NCBI RefSeq assembly: GCF_947489565.1
Contig: NZ_CANLEA010000002.1
Location: 124,001-188,000, forward strand
Length of the DNA stretch: 64,000 bases
DNA from: an uncultured Kordia sp.
Lineage (GTDB): Bacteria; Bacteroidota; Bacteroidia; Flavobacteriales; Flavobacteriaceae
Direction of reading: 5' to 3'
Both the position numbers and the translations under genes were made by a program. Shown in pieces: positions 23,332-31,480 of the stretch (position 1 is its first letter; each line of letters starts with the position of its first letter). The notes beneath the pieces were generated by a model that saw nothing but the letters and a program-made list of their open reading frames with translations, did no database searches and had not been told where the DNA came from.

Positions 23332-25611
23332 ATGACGACACCAAGAGCACGTTACACATTTTTATCTTTTATACTGATTGCTTGCGCTGTATACTACAGT
23401 TTTAAAAGCGTAATGCCACAAAGTCTTACGGAAGAAAATGTACCCAAAGAAGAATTTTCAACCGTTCGTGCCTTTGCTCATGTGAACGAAATGGCGAAAG
23501 AACCACATTATGTAGGTTCTAAAGCACATGCTGAGGTTCGCAATTATATCATTGCCGAATTGAAAAAGCTAGGTTTAAATCCAACAGTACAAGAAGGTTT
23601 TACACTAGATGCTTCCGGAAATATATCAAAACCTAAAAATGTACTAGCGCGCATTAAAGGGAAAAATTCAGCGAAAGCTTTATTATTATTGTCACATTAC
23701 GATAGTGATCCACATTCTGCTGTTGGAGCCAGCGATGCTGCAAGTGGTGTTGCCACAATTATAGAAGGAACACGTGCTTTTTTAGCCAAAGGGGAACAAC
23801 CTGAAAATGATATTATTTTATTACTTTCTGACGGAGAAGAATTAGGATTGAATGGTGCCGATTTGTTTGTAAATAAACATCCTTGGGCAAAAGATGTCGG
23901 ATTGGTACTCAACTTTGAAGCGCGCGGAAGTGGCGGACCAAGCATCATGCTATTGGAAACCAATAACGGAAACGCCAAACTTATCAAAGCATTTCAAGAG
24001 GCTGGTTTGCGATATCCTGTTGGAAATTCGCTTGCCTATAGTATTTATAAAATGCTTCCTAATGATACCGATTTGACGGTTTTTAGAGAAGATGGAAATA
24101 TTCAAGGATTCAATTTTGCTTTTATTGACGATCATTACGATTATCACACCGAAAACGATACTTCAGAAAATTTAGATTTCAATACGTTAACGCATCAAGG
24201 AACGTATTTAATGCCATTACTTGACTATTTTTCGAAGCAAGATTTAACTCAAATTACTTCAGATGAAGATTTAATTTATTTCAATAGTCCGCTAGGTTTT
24301 CATGCATATCCATTTAGCTGGATTTTCCCAATTTTAATTATAATTATTGTATTATTTATTGGTTTGATTTGGTACGGATTTCGTCAGCGAATGCTTTCTA
24401 CTAAAGGAATTTTAAAAGGGTTTTTACCATTTTTAATTGGTTTAACTGCTAGTTGCGGACTTACTATTTTACTTTGGATTATTTTCAAATGGCTCTATCC
24501 ACAATACGCGGAAATTCAACACGGATTCACCTATAACGGATATGTTTACATTTCATTATTTGCCTTTTTCGCTTTGGGAATTATCTTTTATTCATATCAT
24601 AAATTTGGTAAAAAAATAACCGCCGTCAATTTATCTATTGCGCCTTTATTCTTTTGGATTGTGATTACGGCATTGGCCGCTTTCTATTTAGATGGCGCTA
24701 GTTTTATTGCAATTCCAGTACTATTTACCATCATTTCATTGTTCATTTTAATCAAGCAAAAAGATGAACCAATGACATTGTTATATACAGTGTTAGCATT
24801 TCCTGCTGTATTTATTTTAGTGCCATTTATAAAGCTATTTCCCGTTGGTTTAGGATTAAAAATCATTGTGGTAGTTCCATTATTAGTTACCTTGATTTAC
24901 GGTGCATTAATGCCTGTTTTCGGATTGTATAAACGCCCAAAATGGACTGCAAATTTATTTTTCTTATTGACGATTATCGCCTTTTTTGTTGCGCACTCGC
25001 GATCTGACTTTACGGAAGAACGACAAAAACCAAATAGTCTGGTATATATTTTAGATTCAGACACCAACAAAGCCAATTGGAATACGTATGATGGCATTTT
25101 AGACGATTGGACAAAGAATTATATCAAAGATGAAACCAATGTGTCTAAATCGAAAGATGTGATGGACAGCAAATACAAATCAGGATTTACGTATACGCAA
25201 GATGCGCCTGTAAAGCAGATTCCGATGCCATTGATAGAAACTTTAAAAGATACTACGTATAACAATCTTCGTCATATTGATGTGAAAATTACGCCGCAAC
25301 GAACTGTAAATCGTATGGAAGTTTTTACCAATGACACCAAGTTTACTGCTGCAAAAGTGAATGGACTTGATGTAAAATATCCAAATAATGATTGGAAGCG
25401 TTTGACGAGTTATTATGTCTCTGATAATGATCCGTTGGAATTGTCATTTACGGTACAACCGAATGCAACTCCTGAGCTGATTTTGTATGAAGCGTCTTTT
25501 GATTTGATGGAGAATCCATTATTTTCAATTCCTGCACGTGCTAAAAATATGATGCCGCGACCTTTTGTATTGAATGATGCCATTATTGTGAAGAAAACGA
25601 TTCGGTTTTGA
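23332..25611 (+). CDS. M28-family zinc aminopeptidase with multi-span membrane domain
   Basis: A 759-residue protein. It has an N-terminal signal anchor, then an M28 peptidase domain with the metal ligands visible: LLSHYDSDPHS (His122), GASDAASGV (Asp135), LLSDGEELGLNGA (Glu169-170), NFEARG and DHYDYHTENDT. From about residue 330 to 560 come roughly eight membrane helices, and the last 200 residues are a periplasmic beta-rich domain. This is the layout of the Fxna/vacuolar-membrane-protease-like group. It probably trims peptides in the periplasm. It appears monocistronic. Confidence 0.85.
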   Translation: MTTPRARYTFLSFILIACAVYYSFKSVMPQSLTEENVPKEEFSTVRAFAHVNEMAKEPHYVGSKAHAEVRNYIIAELKKLGLNPTVQEGFTLDASGNISKPKNVLARIKGKNSAKALLLLSHYDSDPHSAVGASDAASGVATIIEGTRAFLAKGEQPENDIILLLSDGEELGLNGADLFVNKHPWAKDVGLVLNFEARGSGGPSIMLLETNNGNAKLIKAFQEAGLRYPVGNSLAYSIYKMLPNDTDLTVFREDGNIQGFNFAFIDDHYDYHTENDTSENLDFNTLTHQGTYLMPLLDYFSKQDLTQITSDEDLIYFNSPLGFHAYPFSWIFPILIIIIVLFIGLIWYGFRQRMLSTKGILKGFLPFLIGLTASCGLTILLWIIFKWLYPQYAEIQHGFTYNGYVYISLFAFFALGIIFYSYHKFGKKITAVNLSIAPLFFWIVITALAAFYLDGASFIAIPVLFTIISLFILIKQKDEPMTLLYTVLAFPAVFILVPFIKLFPVGLGLKIIVVVPLLVTLIYGALMPVFGLYKRPKWTANLFFLLTIIAFFVAHSRSDFTEERQKPNSLVYILDSDTNKANWNTYDGILDDWTKNYIKDETNVSKSKDVMDSKYKSGFTYTQDAPVKQIPMPLIETLKDTTYNNLRHIDVKITPQRTVNRMEVFTNDTKFTAAKVNGLDVKYPNNDWKRLTSYYVSDNDPLELSFTVQPNATPELILYEASFDLMENPLFSIPARAKNMMPRPFVLNDAIIVKKTIRF

Positions 25612-25955
25612 TTGTTTAGGAGCTTCTCGTGAGCTATGAGAATGCTTGAAGTGACAAAAGAAGTGCTAAAAAGAAGATTTTGAGTATTGAATGTTTGACC
25701 ACGAATTCACGAATATTTTTAAAGTGTATTTGTTAGTATGCAGTATATAACTAAACTTTTATCATTTTTTTTGCTTTTGTCATAGAAATTGAACTGACGT
25801 TTTAATTGTATGCGAAAGATCGTTCGTGGATATAATTAAATAATACGTAATTAGAGATTTTTTATTTGCGAATTCGTGACAGGAAAAGTGCTAAAAAAAA
25901 GATTTTGAGTATTGAATATTTAACCACGAATGCACGAATATTTTTAAAGCTTTTG
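25612..25955. other. Intergenic region made largely of repeats
   Basis: About 340 bases between convergent genes. Two direct repeat copies surround a 140-base spacer, with CACGAATTC motifs in both orientations. It looks like a small repetitive (REP/MITE-like) element; no gene is seen. Confidence 0.5.
25661..25746. repeat. Direct repeat, copy 1
   Basis: About 86 bases (AAGTGCTAAAAAGAAGATTT ... CAGTAT) nearly matching 25886-25966 with small indels. It includes CCACGAATTCACGAATATTT, which is partly repeated inverted near 25868-25880 (GCGAATTCGTGAC). Confidence 0.7.
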
Positions 25956-25966
25956 TTAGTCAGTAT
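25886..25966. repeat. Direct repeat, copy 2, overlapping a gene end
   Basis: About 81 bases nearly matching 25661-25746. Its last 11 bases lie inside the stop-codon end of the lipoprotein gene at 25956. Confidence 0.7.
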
Positions 25967-26708
25967 TATAGCTATACTTAAAAGTCATTTTTTTATAAGG
26001 TGATTTTAAACCATTAATCACTAAAGAATCGATCAATTGATTTTCATTGTAATAATAGTGCAGACTGTTTTTTCCGGGCATCAATTCGCCACAGCAAAAC
26101 ACAAGATCGTTTCCATAACTTAACATGATACGTTTTGCACGATTGATTTTAAAGGGTTCTTTCGTAATGATACCTCCAGAATAAGGAATATTCTCTTTTG
26201 CCAATTCTTTTTGGTCAGTAATGATATTTTCTGTTTTTTGTTTCGTTTCTCGATCGTAGCGAATTTCAACTGCCTTTCGAATGCTGCCATCTTTTTTATA
26301 AAACCATTCTTTACTATAGTGTGTGTATGCTGGCGTATGTACTTTGTTAGCAATAAATTTTAATAATCCATCTTTTGTATACTTGTATTCACTATAATTA
26401 TTGCTAATGTCATATCGCGCAGTAATTAATCCTTGGTCATTTATATGAAATAAACCGTATCCTTCAAGATGAAGATTTTGAATTTTTTCTTTTTTAAAAT
26501 CTTCACTTCTCCCTATCAATAATTGCGCTGATAGATATTCAGAAGCATCAAACGGTTCAAAACCTGTTTCATCTACCGTAATTATTGCTTCTTTTTGGGG
26601 AATGCTATCCAATTCCTGAGAAGTTTCAATTGCTTTCTTAGGTTGCTTTTCTTGTTTGCAACTTATCAAACACAAAACACAGAAAAGAAAACTTATTTTT
26701 TGTAGCAT
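25956..26708 (-). CDS. Putative lipoprotein
   Basis: A 250-residue protein with a lipoprotein signal (FLFCVLCLISC, Cys17) followed by a Lys/Glu linker. The mature part has repeated beta segments such as YGLFHINDQGLITARYDISNNYSEYKYTKDG and EWFYKKDGSIRKAVEIRYDRE, like MORN/toxin-antidote-type beta repeats, which suggests a surface or periplasmic repeat protein. I do not recognise the family. The stop codon lies in a repeat element shared with the intergenic region, so its final residues may derive from that repeat. Confidence 0.6.
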   Translation of the reverse strand: MLQKISFLFCVLCLISCKQEKQPKKAIETSQELDSIPQKEAIITVDETGFEPFDASEYLSAQLLIGRSEDFKKEKIQNLHLEGYGLFHINDQGLITARYDISNNYSEYKYTKDGLLKFIANKVHTPAYTHYSKEWFYKKDGSIRKAVEIRYDRETKQKTENIITDQKELAKENIPYSGGIITKEPFKINRAKRIMLSYGNDLVFCCGELMPGKNSLHYYYNENQLIDSLVINGLKSPYKKMTFKYSYNTD

Positions 26709-26780
26709 ATCATCTTTTTTTAAAGATAGTATTATTTTTTATTCAACCTGCAATTAAACATTTTAACATATAAGAGCACA

Positions 26781-26812
26781 AAAAAAGCCCGAACGTTAAA
26801 CATTCAGGCTTT
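26781..26812 (-). terminator. Terminator of the M13 peptidase gene
   Basis: On the minus strand AAAGCC pairs with GGCTTT around an inner TTC/GAA stem and is followed by a T-run (complement of 26779-26786). It lies 25 bases after the peptidase stop. Confidence 0.7.
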
Positions 26813-26836
26813 CTCAATTTTATAATGATTTGGTGT

Positions 26837-28909
26837 TTACCAAATTCGTACTCTATCTTCTGGAGCAATGTACATTTTGTCTCCTTCTTTGATATTGAAT
26901 GCTTCATAGAAAGCGTCAATATTTTGTAAAGGAACATACGCTCTGTATTGTCCTGGCGAGTGTGTATCTGTTTTGATACGTGTACGCAATGCTTCTTCTC
27001 TCATTTTTGTTCTCCAAACGGTTGCCCAAGAAAGGAAGAAACGTTGTTCTGCAGTAAATCCGTCAATTTTATCTGGTCTACCGTTTTCTTTAATGTGGCG
27101 TTGTAATCCATCATATGCACCTAAAACACCACCTAAATCTCCAATATTTTCACCTAAGGTAAATTTACCGTTAATGAATACGTCTGGTAATACTTCAATA
27201 GCACTGTATTGTGCAGCTAAAGCATTTCCTCTTTCCGTAAATTGCTTTAAGTCTTCGTCTGTCCACCAGTTTGTTAAGTTTCCGTTTGCATCAAAACGTG
27301 CTCCAGAATCATCAAATGCATGTGAAATTTCGTGTCCAATTACAGCTCCAATTCCACCATAATTTACAGCATCATCAGCTTGGTAGTTATAGAAAGGTGG
27401 TTGTAAAATTGCCGCAGGGAAAACAATCTCATTATTTAATGGATTAAAGTATGCGTTTACCGTTTGTGGAGACATTCCCCATTCTGTTTTATCTACTGGC
27501 TGATCAATATCATCTAAGTTCTTTCTGAATGCCCATTTTCCAACAGCCACCATATTGTCATAGTATGAATTTCCTTCTTTCACTTCTAATTCAGAATAGT
27601 CTTCCCATTTGTCAGGATATCCAATTTTCACCGTGAATTTATCTAATTTCTCTACTGCTTTTTCTTTCGTTTCTGGACTCATCCAGTCTAACGCCATAAT
27701 TCTATCTTTGTACGCAGCAATTACATTAGCAATCATTTTTTCTGCTTTTTCTTTCGCTTCTGGCGGAAATTTAGCATCTACATATAATTGTCCAATGGCT
27801 TCTCCAACTGTTCCATTCACTGTTGCTAAAGCTCTTTCTTTAGCATCACGTTGCTTTTTAGCTCCGTTTAATTCTTTCGAATAGAATTCCCAGTTAGCTT
27901 TGTTCAATTCAGTTGTCAACATTCCTGCTGCACCATCTAAAGTAGACCAACGCATTAAGGTTTTAATATCTTCAATGCTTTCATTTTTTAATACATCTTG
28001 TAAAGCAGTCATATATTTTGGTTGCATTACAATAACCGTATCTAATTCTTTAACTTCTAAATCACTAATTAGCTTTTTCCAATCAATTACAGGAGTCATT
28101 TCACTCAATTCAGCTACTGTACGTGGATTGTTAAAGTTACGCATGTCTCTACTTTGTACTTTGTCCAAACGTGGTGCTGCTAATTTTGTTTCTAAAGCCA
28201 ATACTGTTTCAGCATCTTTCTTCGCTTTTGCTTCATCGTCACCTAAATATTGCAACATACGCGTAACGTGTGCTACATATTTAGCTCTGATTTCTTTTGC
28301 TTTGTCATCTTCATCTAAATAATAATCTCTTTCTGGCAAACCTAATCCACCTGGCACTACATACGCAGCGTTTATACTACTATCACTTAAGTTTGCAAAA
28401 GCAGTTAGTCCTAAAAATGGAGCCGTGATCGTTGCTGGATTTTTTGCCAATACTGTTTGCATATCTGCAATTGACTGAATGCTAGCAATCGCGTCTAAAG
28501 CTGGTTGTAATGGTTTGATACCATCTTTGTTTCTTGCAACCGTATCTAAAATAGAATTGTATATAAATAATGCTTTTGCCTGATCGGTATTTGCAGCATA
28601 TTTTCCACTTTTGTTCGCTTTTTCAAGGATTTCAATGACATCATTATCTGTGTCTTTACGCAACACTCCAAATCCTCCCCAAGATGTTCTATCAGCTGGA
28701 ATCTCGGTAACTTCCATCCACTTTCCGTTTACAAAGTTGTAAAAGTCATCATTTGGACGCACAGATTTGTCCATATATTCTAGGTTGATTCCGGGAACTT
28801 CAACCTGAGCTACCTCCTTTTCTTTTACTTCCTTTTTCTCACCTTCACACGAGAAAAGAAGCGCGCTTGCCGTAAAGCAAAGTGCTATTTTTAAGCTATT
28901 TGTCTTCAT
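26837..28909 (-). CDS. M13-family (neprilysin-like) metallopeptidase lipoprotein
   Basis: A 690-residue zinc endopeptidase. Lipoprotein signal TASALLFSC (Cys21). The N-terminal M13 domain begins at NDDFYNFVNGKWMEVTEIPADRTSWGGFG. The catalytic zinc site is GHEISHAFDDSGARFD (His526, Glu527, His530) with the third ligand in GENIGDLGGVLGAYDGL (about residue 585); a substrate motif NAYFNPLNNEIVFPAAILQPPFY precedes it. It ends correctly (APEDRVRIW). All active-site residues are intact. It would degrade small peptides at the cell surface or periplasm. The last gene on its strand before a terminator; two lipoproteins lie upstream. Confidence 0.93.
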   Translation of the reverse strand: MKTNSLKIALCFTASALLFSCEGEKKEVKEKEVAQVEVPGINLEYMDKSVRPNDDFYNFVNGKWMEVTEIPADRTSWGGFGVLRKDTDNDVIEILEKANKSGKYAANTDQAKALFIYNSILDTVARNKDGIKPLQPALDAIASIQSIADMQTVLAKNPATITAPFLGLTAFANLSDSSINAAYVVPGGLGLPERDYYLDEDDKAKEIRAKYVAHVTRMLQYLGDDEAKAKKDAETVLALETKLAAPRLDKVQSRDMRNFNNPRTVAELSEMTPVIDWKKLISDLEVKELDTVIVMQPKYMTALQDVLKNESIEDIKTLMRWSTLDGAAGMLTTELNKANWEFYSKELNGAKKQRDAKERALATVNGTVGEAIGQLYVDAKFPPEAKEKAEKMIANVIAAYKDRIMALDWMSPETKEKAVEKLDKFTVKIGYPDKWEDYSELEVKEGNSYYDNMVAVGKWAFRKNLDDIDQPVDKTEWGMSPQTVNAYFNPLNNEIVFPAAILQPPFYNYQADDAVNYGGIGAVIGHEISHAFDDSGARFDANGNLTNWWTDEDLKQFTERGNALAAQYSAIEVLPDVFINGKFTLGENIGDLGGVLGAYDGLQRHIKENGRPDKIDGFTAEQRFFLSWATVWRTKMREEALRTRIKTDTHSPGQYRAYVPLQNIDAFYEAFNIKEGDKMYIAPEDRVRIW

Positions 28910-29006
28910 TTTTTGGTTCTGTTTAATTTAGTTTTATGTAGTTTAGTATAAATTGAGGGATTAATGTTACGAATACAGTACACATTAACATTTTTTTATG
29001 ATAATT

Positions 29007-29525
29007 TTATAATTTGGTCTTCACAATAGAGTCAAATTCTTTCTTCAACGCAACGACTTCCTTTACATTATCATTTGGAACTGCAATAGAAAGTACATAA
29101 TGTGCAATTTTCCATTGGTCTCCTACTTTTTTGACAATACCAGATCCTCTGCACAATTCCATTTGTGTATCTAATAATTCATCAAACCAAGCAATATCGC
29201 CATATTCTGACATAAATACATTGCGTTCAAGCGCTATAAAACTCCATGCTTTTCCTTTATCGAAATAAGGTTTTGAAAATTCTTTAAACGCTGAGTTTTG
29301 CCAATTTTCAGTCGGATCAGTTCCTATAAAAATGGCATCGTCCGTCATTTTAGAAAAGTAATCGTCAAATTTTGCATCAGCCGCAGCTTTATGCCAAGCA
29401 TCGAGTACTGTGTTGATTTCTGTTTTACTTTGCGCTAAACGAAACTCTTCTACTTTTTGGCGTGCTTTTTCAGTATTACATGAAACACATGCAATTACAA
29501 CAACCCATAGAATGATTTTTTTCAA
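29007..29525 (-). CDS. NTF2-like (SnoaL/DUF4440-type) lipoprotein
   Basis: A 172-residue lipoprotein (VVVIACVSC, Cys16). The mature sequence (TEINTVLDAWHKAAADAKFDDYFSKMTDDAIFIGTDPTENW...ALERNVFMSEYGDIAWFDELLDTQ...RGSGIVKKVGDQWKIAHYVLSIAVPND) has the SnoaL_3 pattern of the NTF2-like fold, a cone-shaped pocket. The ligand is unknown. It starts 3 bases after the upstream lipoprotein gene, so the two are co-transcribed. Confidence 0.8.
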   Translation of the reverse strand: MKKIILWVVVIACVSCNTEKARQKVEEFRLAQSKTEINTVLDAWHKAAADAKFDDYFSKMTDDAIFIGTDPTENWQNSAFKEFSKPYFDKGKAWSFIALERNVFMSEYGDIAWFDELLDTQMELCRGSGIVKKVGDQWKIAHYVLSIAVPNDNVKEVVALKKEFDSIVKTKL

Positions 29526-29528
29526 GAC

Positions 29529-30209
29529 TTAATTATTTTTTGGTTTTACTTCTTTGAATGCTTTTTTGGGTGATTTCTGCTTTGGAGCCATATATTTTGG
29601 AGATTTTTTTAGTGGCAATTGCTCTTTTTGAGAAACTTTCTTTTCAGCATTTGTGCTGTCTGTTGCCTTAAATACATCTCCTAGTATTTCTTCGGCTGCA
29701 ATATCAAGTATTGATGCTTGTTGTATTTGATAACAAACTGCATGAAACACTTTGTTCATTTCTACAATTTCTTTTTCTATAAAATTATTTGGAATGCTAT
29801 CATCTGTGGCATCATCTTGTAATTTTAAGGCTTTGGTTTTGAGCACTAAGAAACGACTGCGTATTTGCATAACGTCTAGTTTTTTGGGCAGTTTCTTTTT
29901 CTCAATCTCGTCAATATTATTTGCCAATTGCCCCAAATCTTCTATGATAGCAAAACGCGTACTCTCATTGATGAGTTTCATATTTTCATGAACCGTATTG
30001 AACTCTAACCAATCTTGCACTAACTCTTTTTGAGCTGGTGTTAAGGTTTTTAATTGTCCTTTTCTAGGAATGTTTAATTTATTCTTGGCAAGATATTCTT
30101 CTTGGCTCTGTGTCTGCTGAACACGCGTGGTTTGCTGTTCTTTTTCACATGCAAAAAGGGTAATACAAACAAGAACCGATGCAATGATTTTTTTCATTAA
30201 TTTTTTCAA
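29529..30209 (-). CDS. Helical lipoprotein of unknown function
   Basis: A 226-residue protein with lipoprotein signal (IIASVLVCITLFAC, Cys21), a Gln/Thr-rich linker, a helical middle (LTPAQKELVQDWLEFNTVHENMKLINESTRFAIIEDLGQLANNID) and a very basic Lys/Pro-rich tail (PKYMAPKQKSPKKAFKEVKPK). No family is recognised. It is the first gene of a pair with the NTF2-like lipoprotein. Confidence 0.6.
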   Translation of the reverse strand: MKKLMKKIIASVLVCITLFACEKEQQTTRVQQTQSQEEYLAKNKLNIPRKGQLKTLTPAQKELVQDWLEFNTVHENMKLINESTRFAIIEDLGQLANNIDEIEKKKLPKKLDVMQIRSRFLVLKTKALKLQDDATDDSIPNNFIEKEIVEMNKVFHAVCYQIQQASILDIAAEEILGDVFKATDSTNAEKKVSQKEQLPLKKSPKYMAPKQKSPKKAFKEVKPKNN

Positions 30210-30371
30210 CTGTCTACTTTGGTATAAAAAACAGAAACAAATATAGCTAGTTTTTTAAGTTTGCCTGTGTTTTTAACAAAGTTTACCACTCTAAGGCATT
30301 GTATTTTATGAATTTATCAAAATTTAAGCCTTTTTATTTCATTTTTCGCATTCACTCGAATTAGATTTTTT

Positions 30372-30379
30372 TATCTTTG
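30372..30379 (+). promoter_or_regulatory. Candidate -7 box upstream of tdh
   Basis: TATCTTTG fits TAnnTTTG and lies 118 bases before the ATG at 30498; a T-rich -33 region (ATTTTTCG, near 30341) is about 24 bases upstream, slightly too far. Leader of about 110 bases follows. Confidence 0.4.
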
Positions 30380-30497
30380 TAATTCTCTTTTACTCGATAA
30401 TTGAGATTTTTAACGCTAGAGGCTTGCCTCCATATTTTATTGTGAATTTTATGTATATGTCTCTAGGGTTTTCCCTGAGCAATTTTACTAATTTTTG

Positions 30498-31448
30498 ATG
30501 AGTACAAAAGTTTTAATTATTGGCGCCTGCGGGCAGATAGGCACAGAGTTGACAACTGCTTTGCGAAATACGTATGGTTTTTCAAATGTAGTAGCCTCTG
30601 ATATTCGAAAAAGTGATAGTGAAGTCTTCAATCAAGGTGCTTTTGAACTCTTGGATGCTCGCGATAAAGATGCTATTAAGTCTTGTATAGAAAAACATGA
30701 GATTACCGATGTGTATTTAATGGCTGCATTGCTTTCTGCAACGGCTGAGAAAAATCCTGATTTTGCTTGGGATTTGAATATGAATTCCCTGTTTCATGTA
30801 CTTAATTTGGCAAAAGAGAAAGTTATACAAAAAGTATTTTGGCCAAGTTCTATTGCTGTTTTTGGTGAAAATTCTCCGAAGAAAAATACACCTCAACATA
30901 CCATTATGGAGCCGTCTACGGTGTACGGAATTAGCAAATTATCTGGGGAACGTTGGTGTGAATATTACCATAAAAATTACGGTGTAGACGTACGAAGTAT
31001 TCGGTATCCTGGTATTATTAGCTGGAAAGCAAATCCTGGTGGAGGAACAACAGATTATGCTGTAGAGATTTTTCACGAAGCTGTTCAAAAAGGTTCTTAT
31101 ACTTGTTTTTTACAGGAAGATACTGCGCTTCCAATGATGTTTATGGACGATGCTGTTCGTGCTACTATTAATATTATGAATGCCGATGCCGCTTCTGTAA
31201 AGGTTCGATCATCTTATAATATTGCAGCTATTAGTTTTACACCTGCTGAGTTGGCAACTGCTATTCAGGAATTGATTCCGGAGTTTACGATTGCTTATGA
31301 GCCAGATTCTAGACAGAAAATTGCAGATACATGGCCAGAAAGCATTGATGATACTACCGCTACGAACGATTGGAATTGGTCACATGATTTTGACATGAAA
31401 GCCATTGTTTCGGAAATGATTTCAAATTTGCAACGCGTGCTGGTCTAA
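30498..31448 (+). CDS. tdh: L-threonine 3-dehydrogenase, SDR type
   Basis: A 316-residue NAD-dependent enzyme that oxidises L-threonine to 2-amino-3-ketobutyrate. The Rossmann motif GACGQIGTEL is at the start; the active-site pattern includes Ser (PSSIAVFG) and YGISKLSGE (Tyr-x3-Lys). WKANPGGGTTDYAVEIFHEA and YTCFLQEDTALPMMFMDDAVRA are specific for the SDR-type (non-zinc) threonine dehydrogenase common in Bacteroidota. The preceding TTG at 30495 is in frame but the ATG at 30498 is preferred. It is monocistronic. Confidence 0.93.
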   Translation: MSTKVLIIGACGQIGTELTTALRNTYGFSNVVASDIRKSDSEVFNQGAFELLDARDKDAIKSCIEKHEITDVYLMAALLSATAEKNPDFAWDLNMNSLFHVLNLAKEKVIQKVFWPSSIAVFGENSPKKNTPQHTIMEPSTVYGISKLSGERWCEYYHKNYGVDVRSIRYPGIISWKANPGGGTTDYAVEIFHEAVQKGSYTCFLQEDTALPMMFMDDAVRATINIMNADAASVKVRSSYNIAAISFTPAELATAIQELIPEFTIAYEPDSRQKIADTWPESIDDTTATNDWNWSHDFDMKAIVSEMISNLQRVLV

Positions 31449-31480
31449 TATAATTGTAAATGCTAAATTATGAATTGAGT

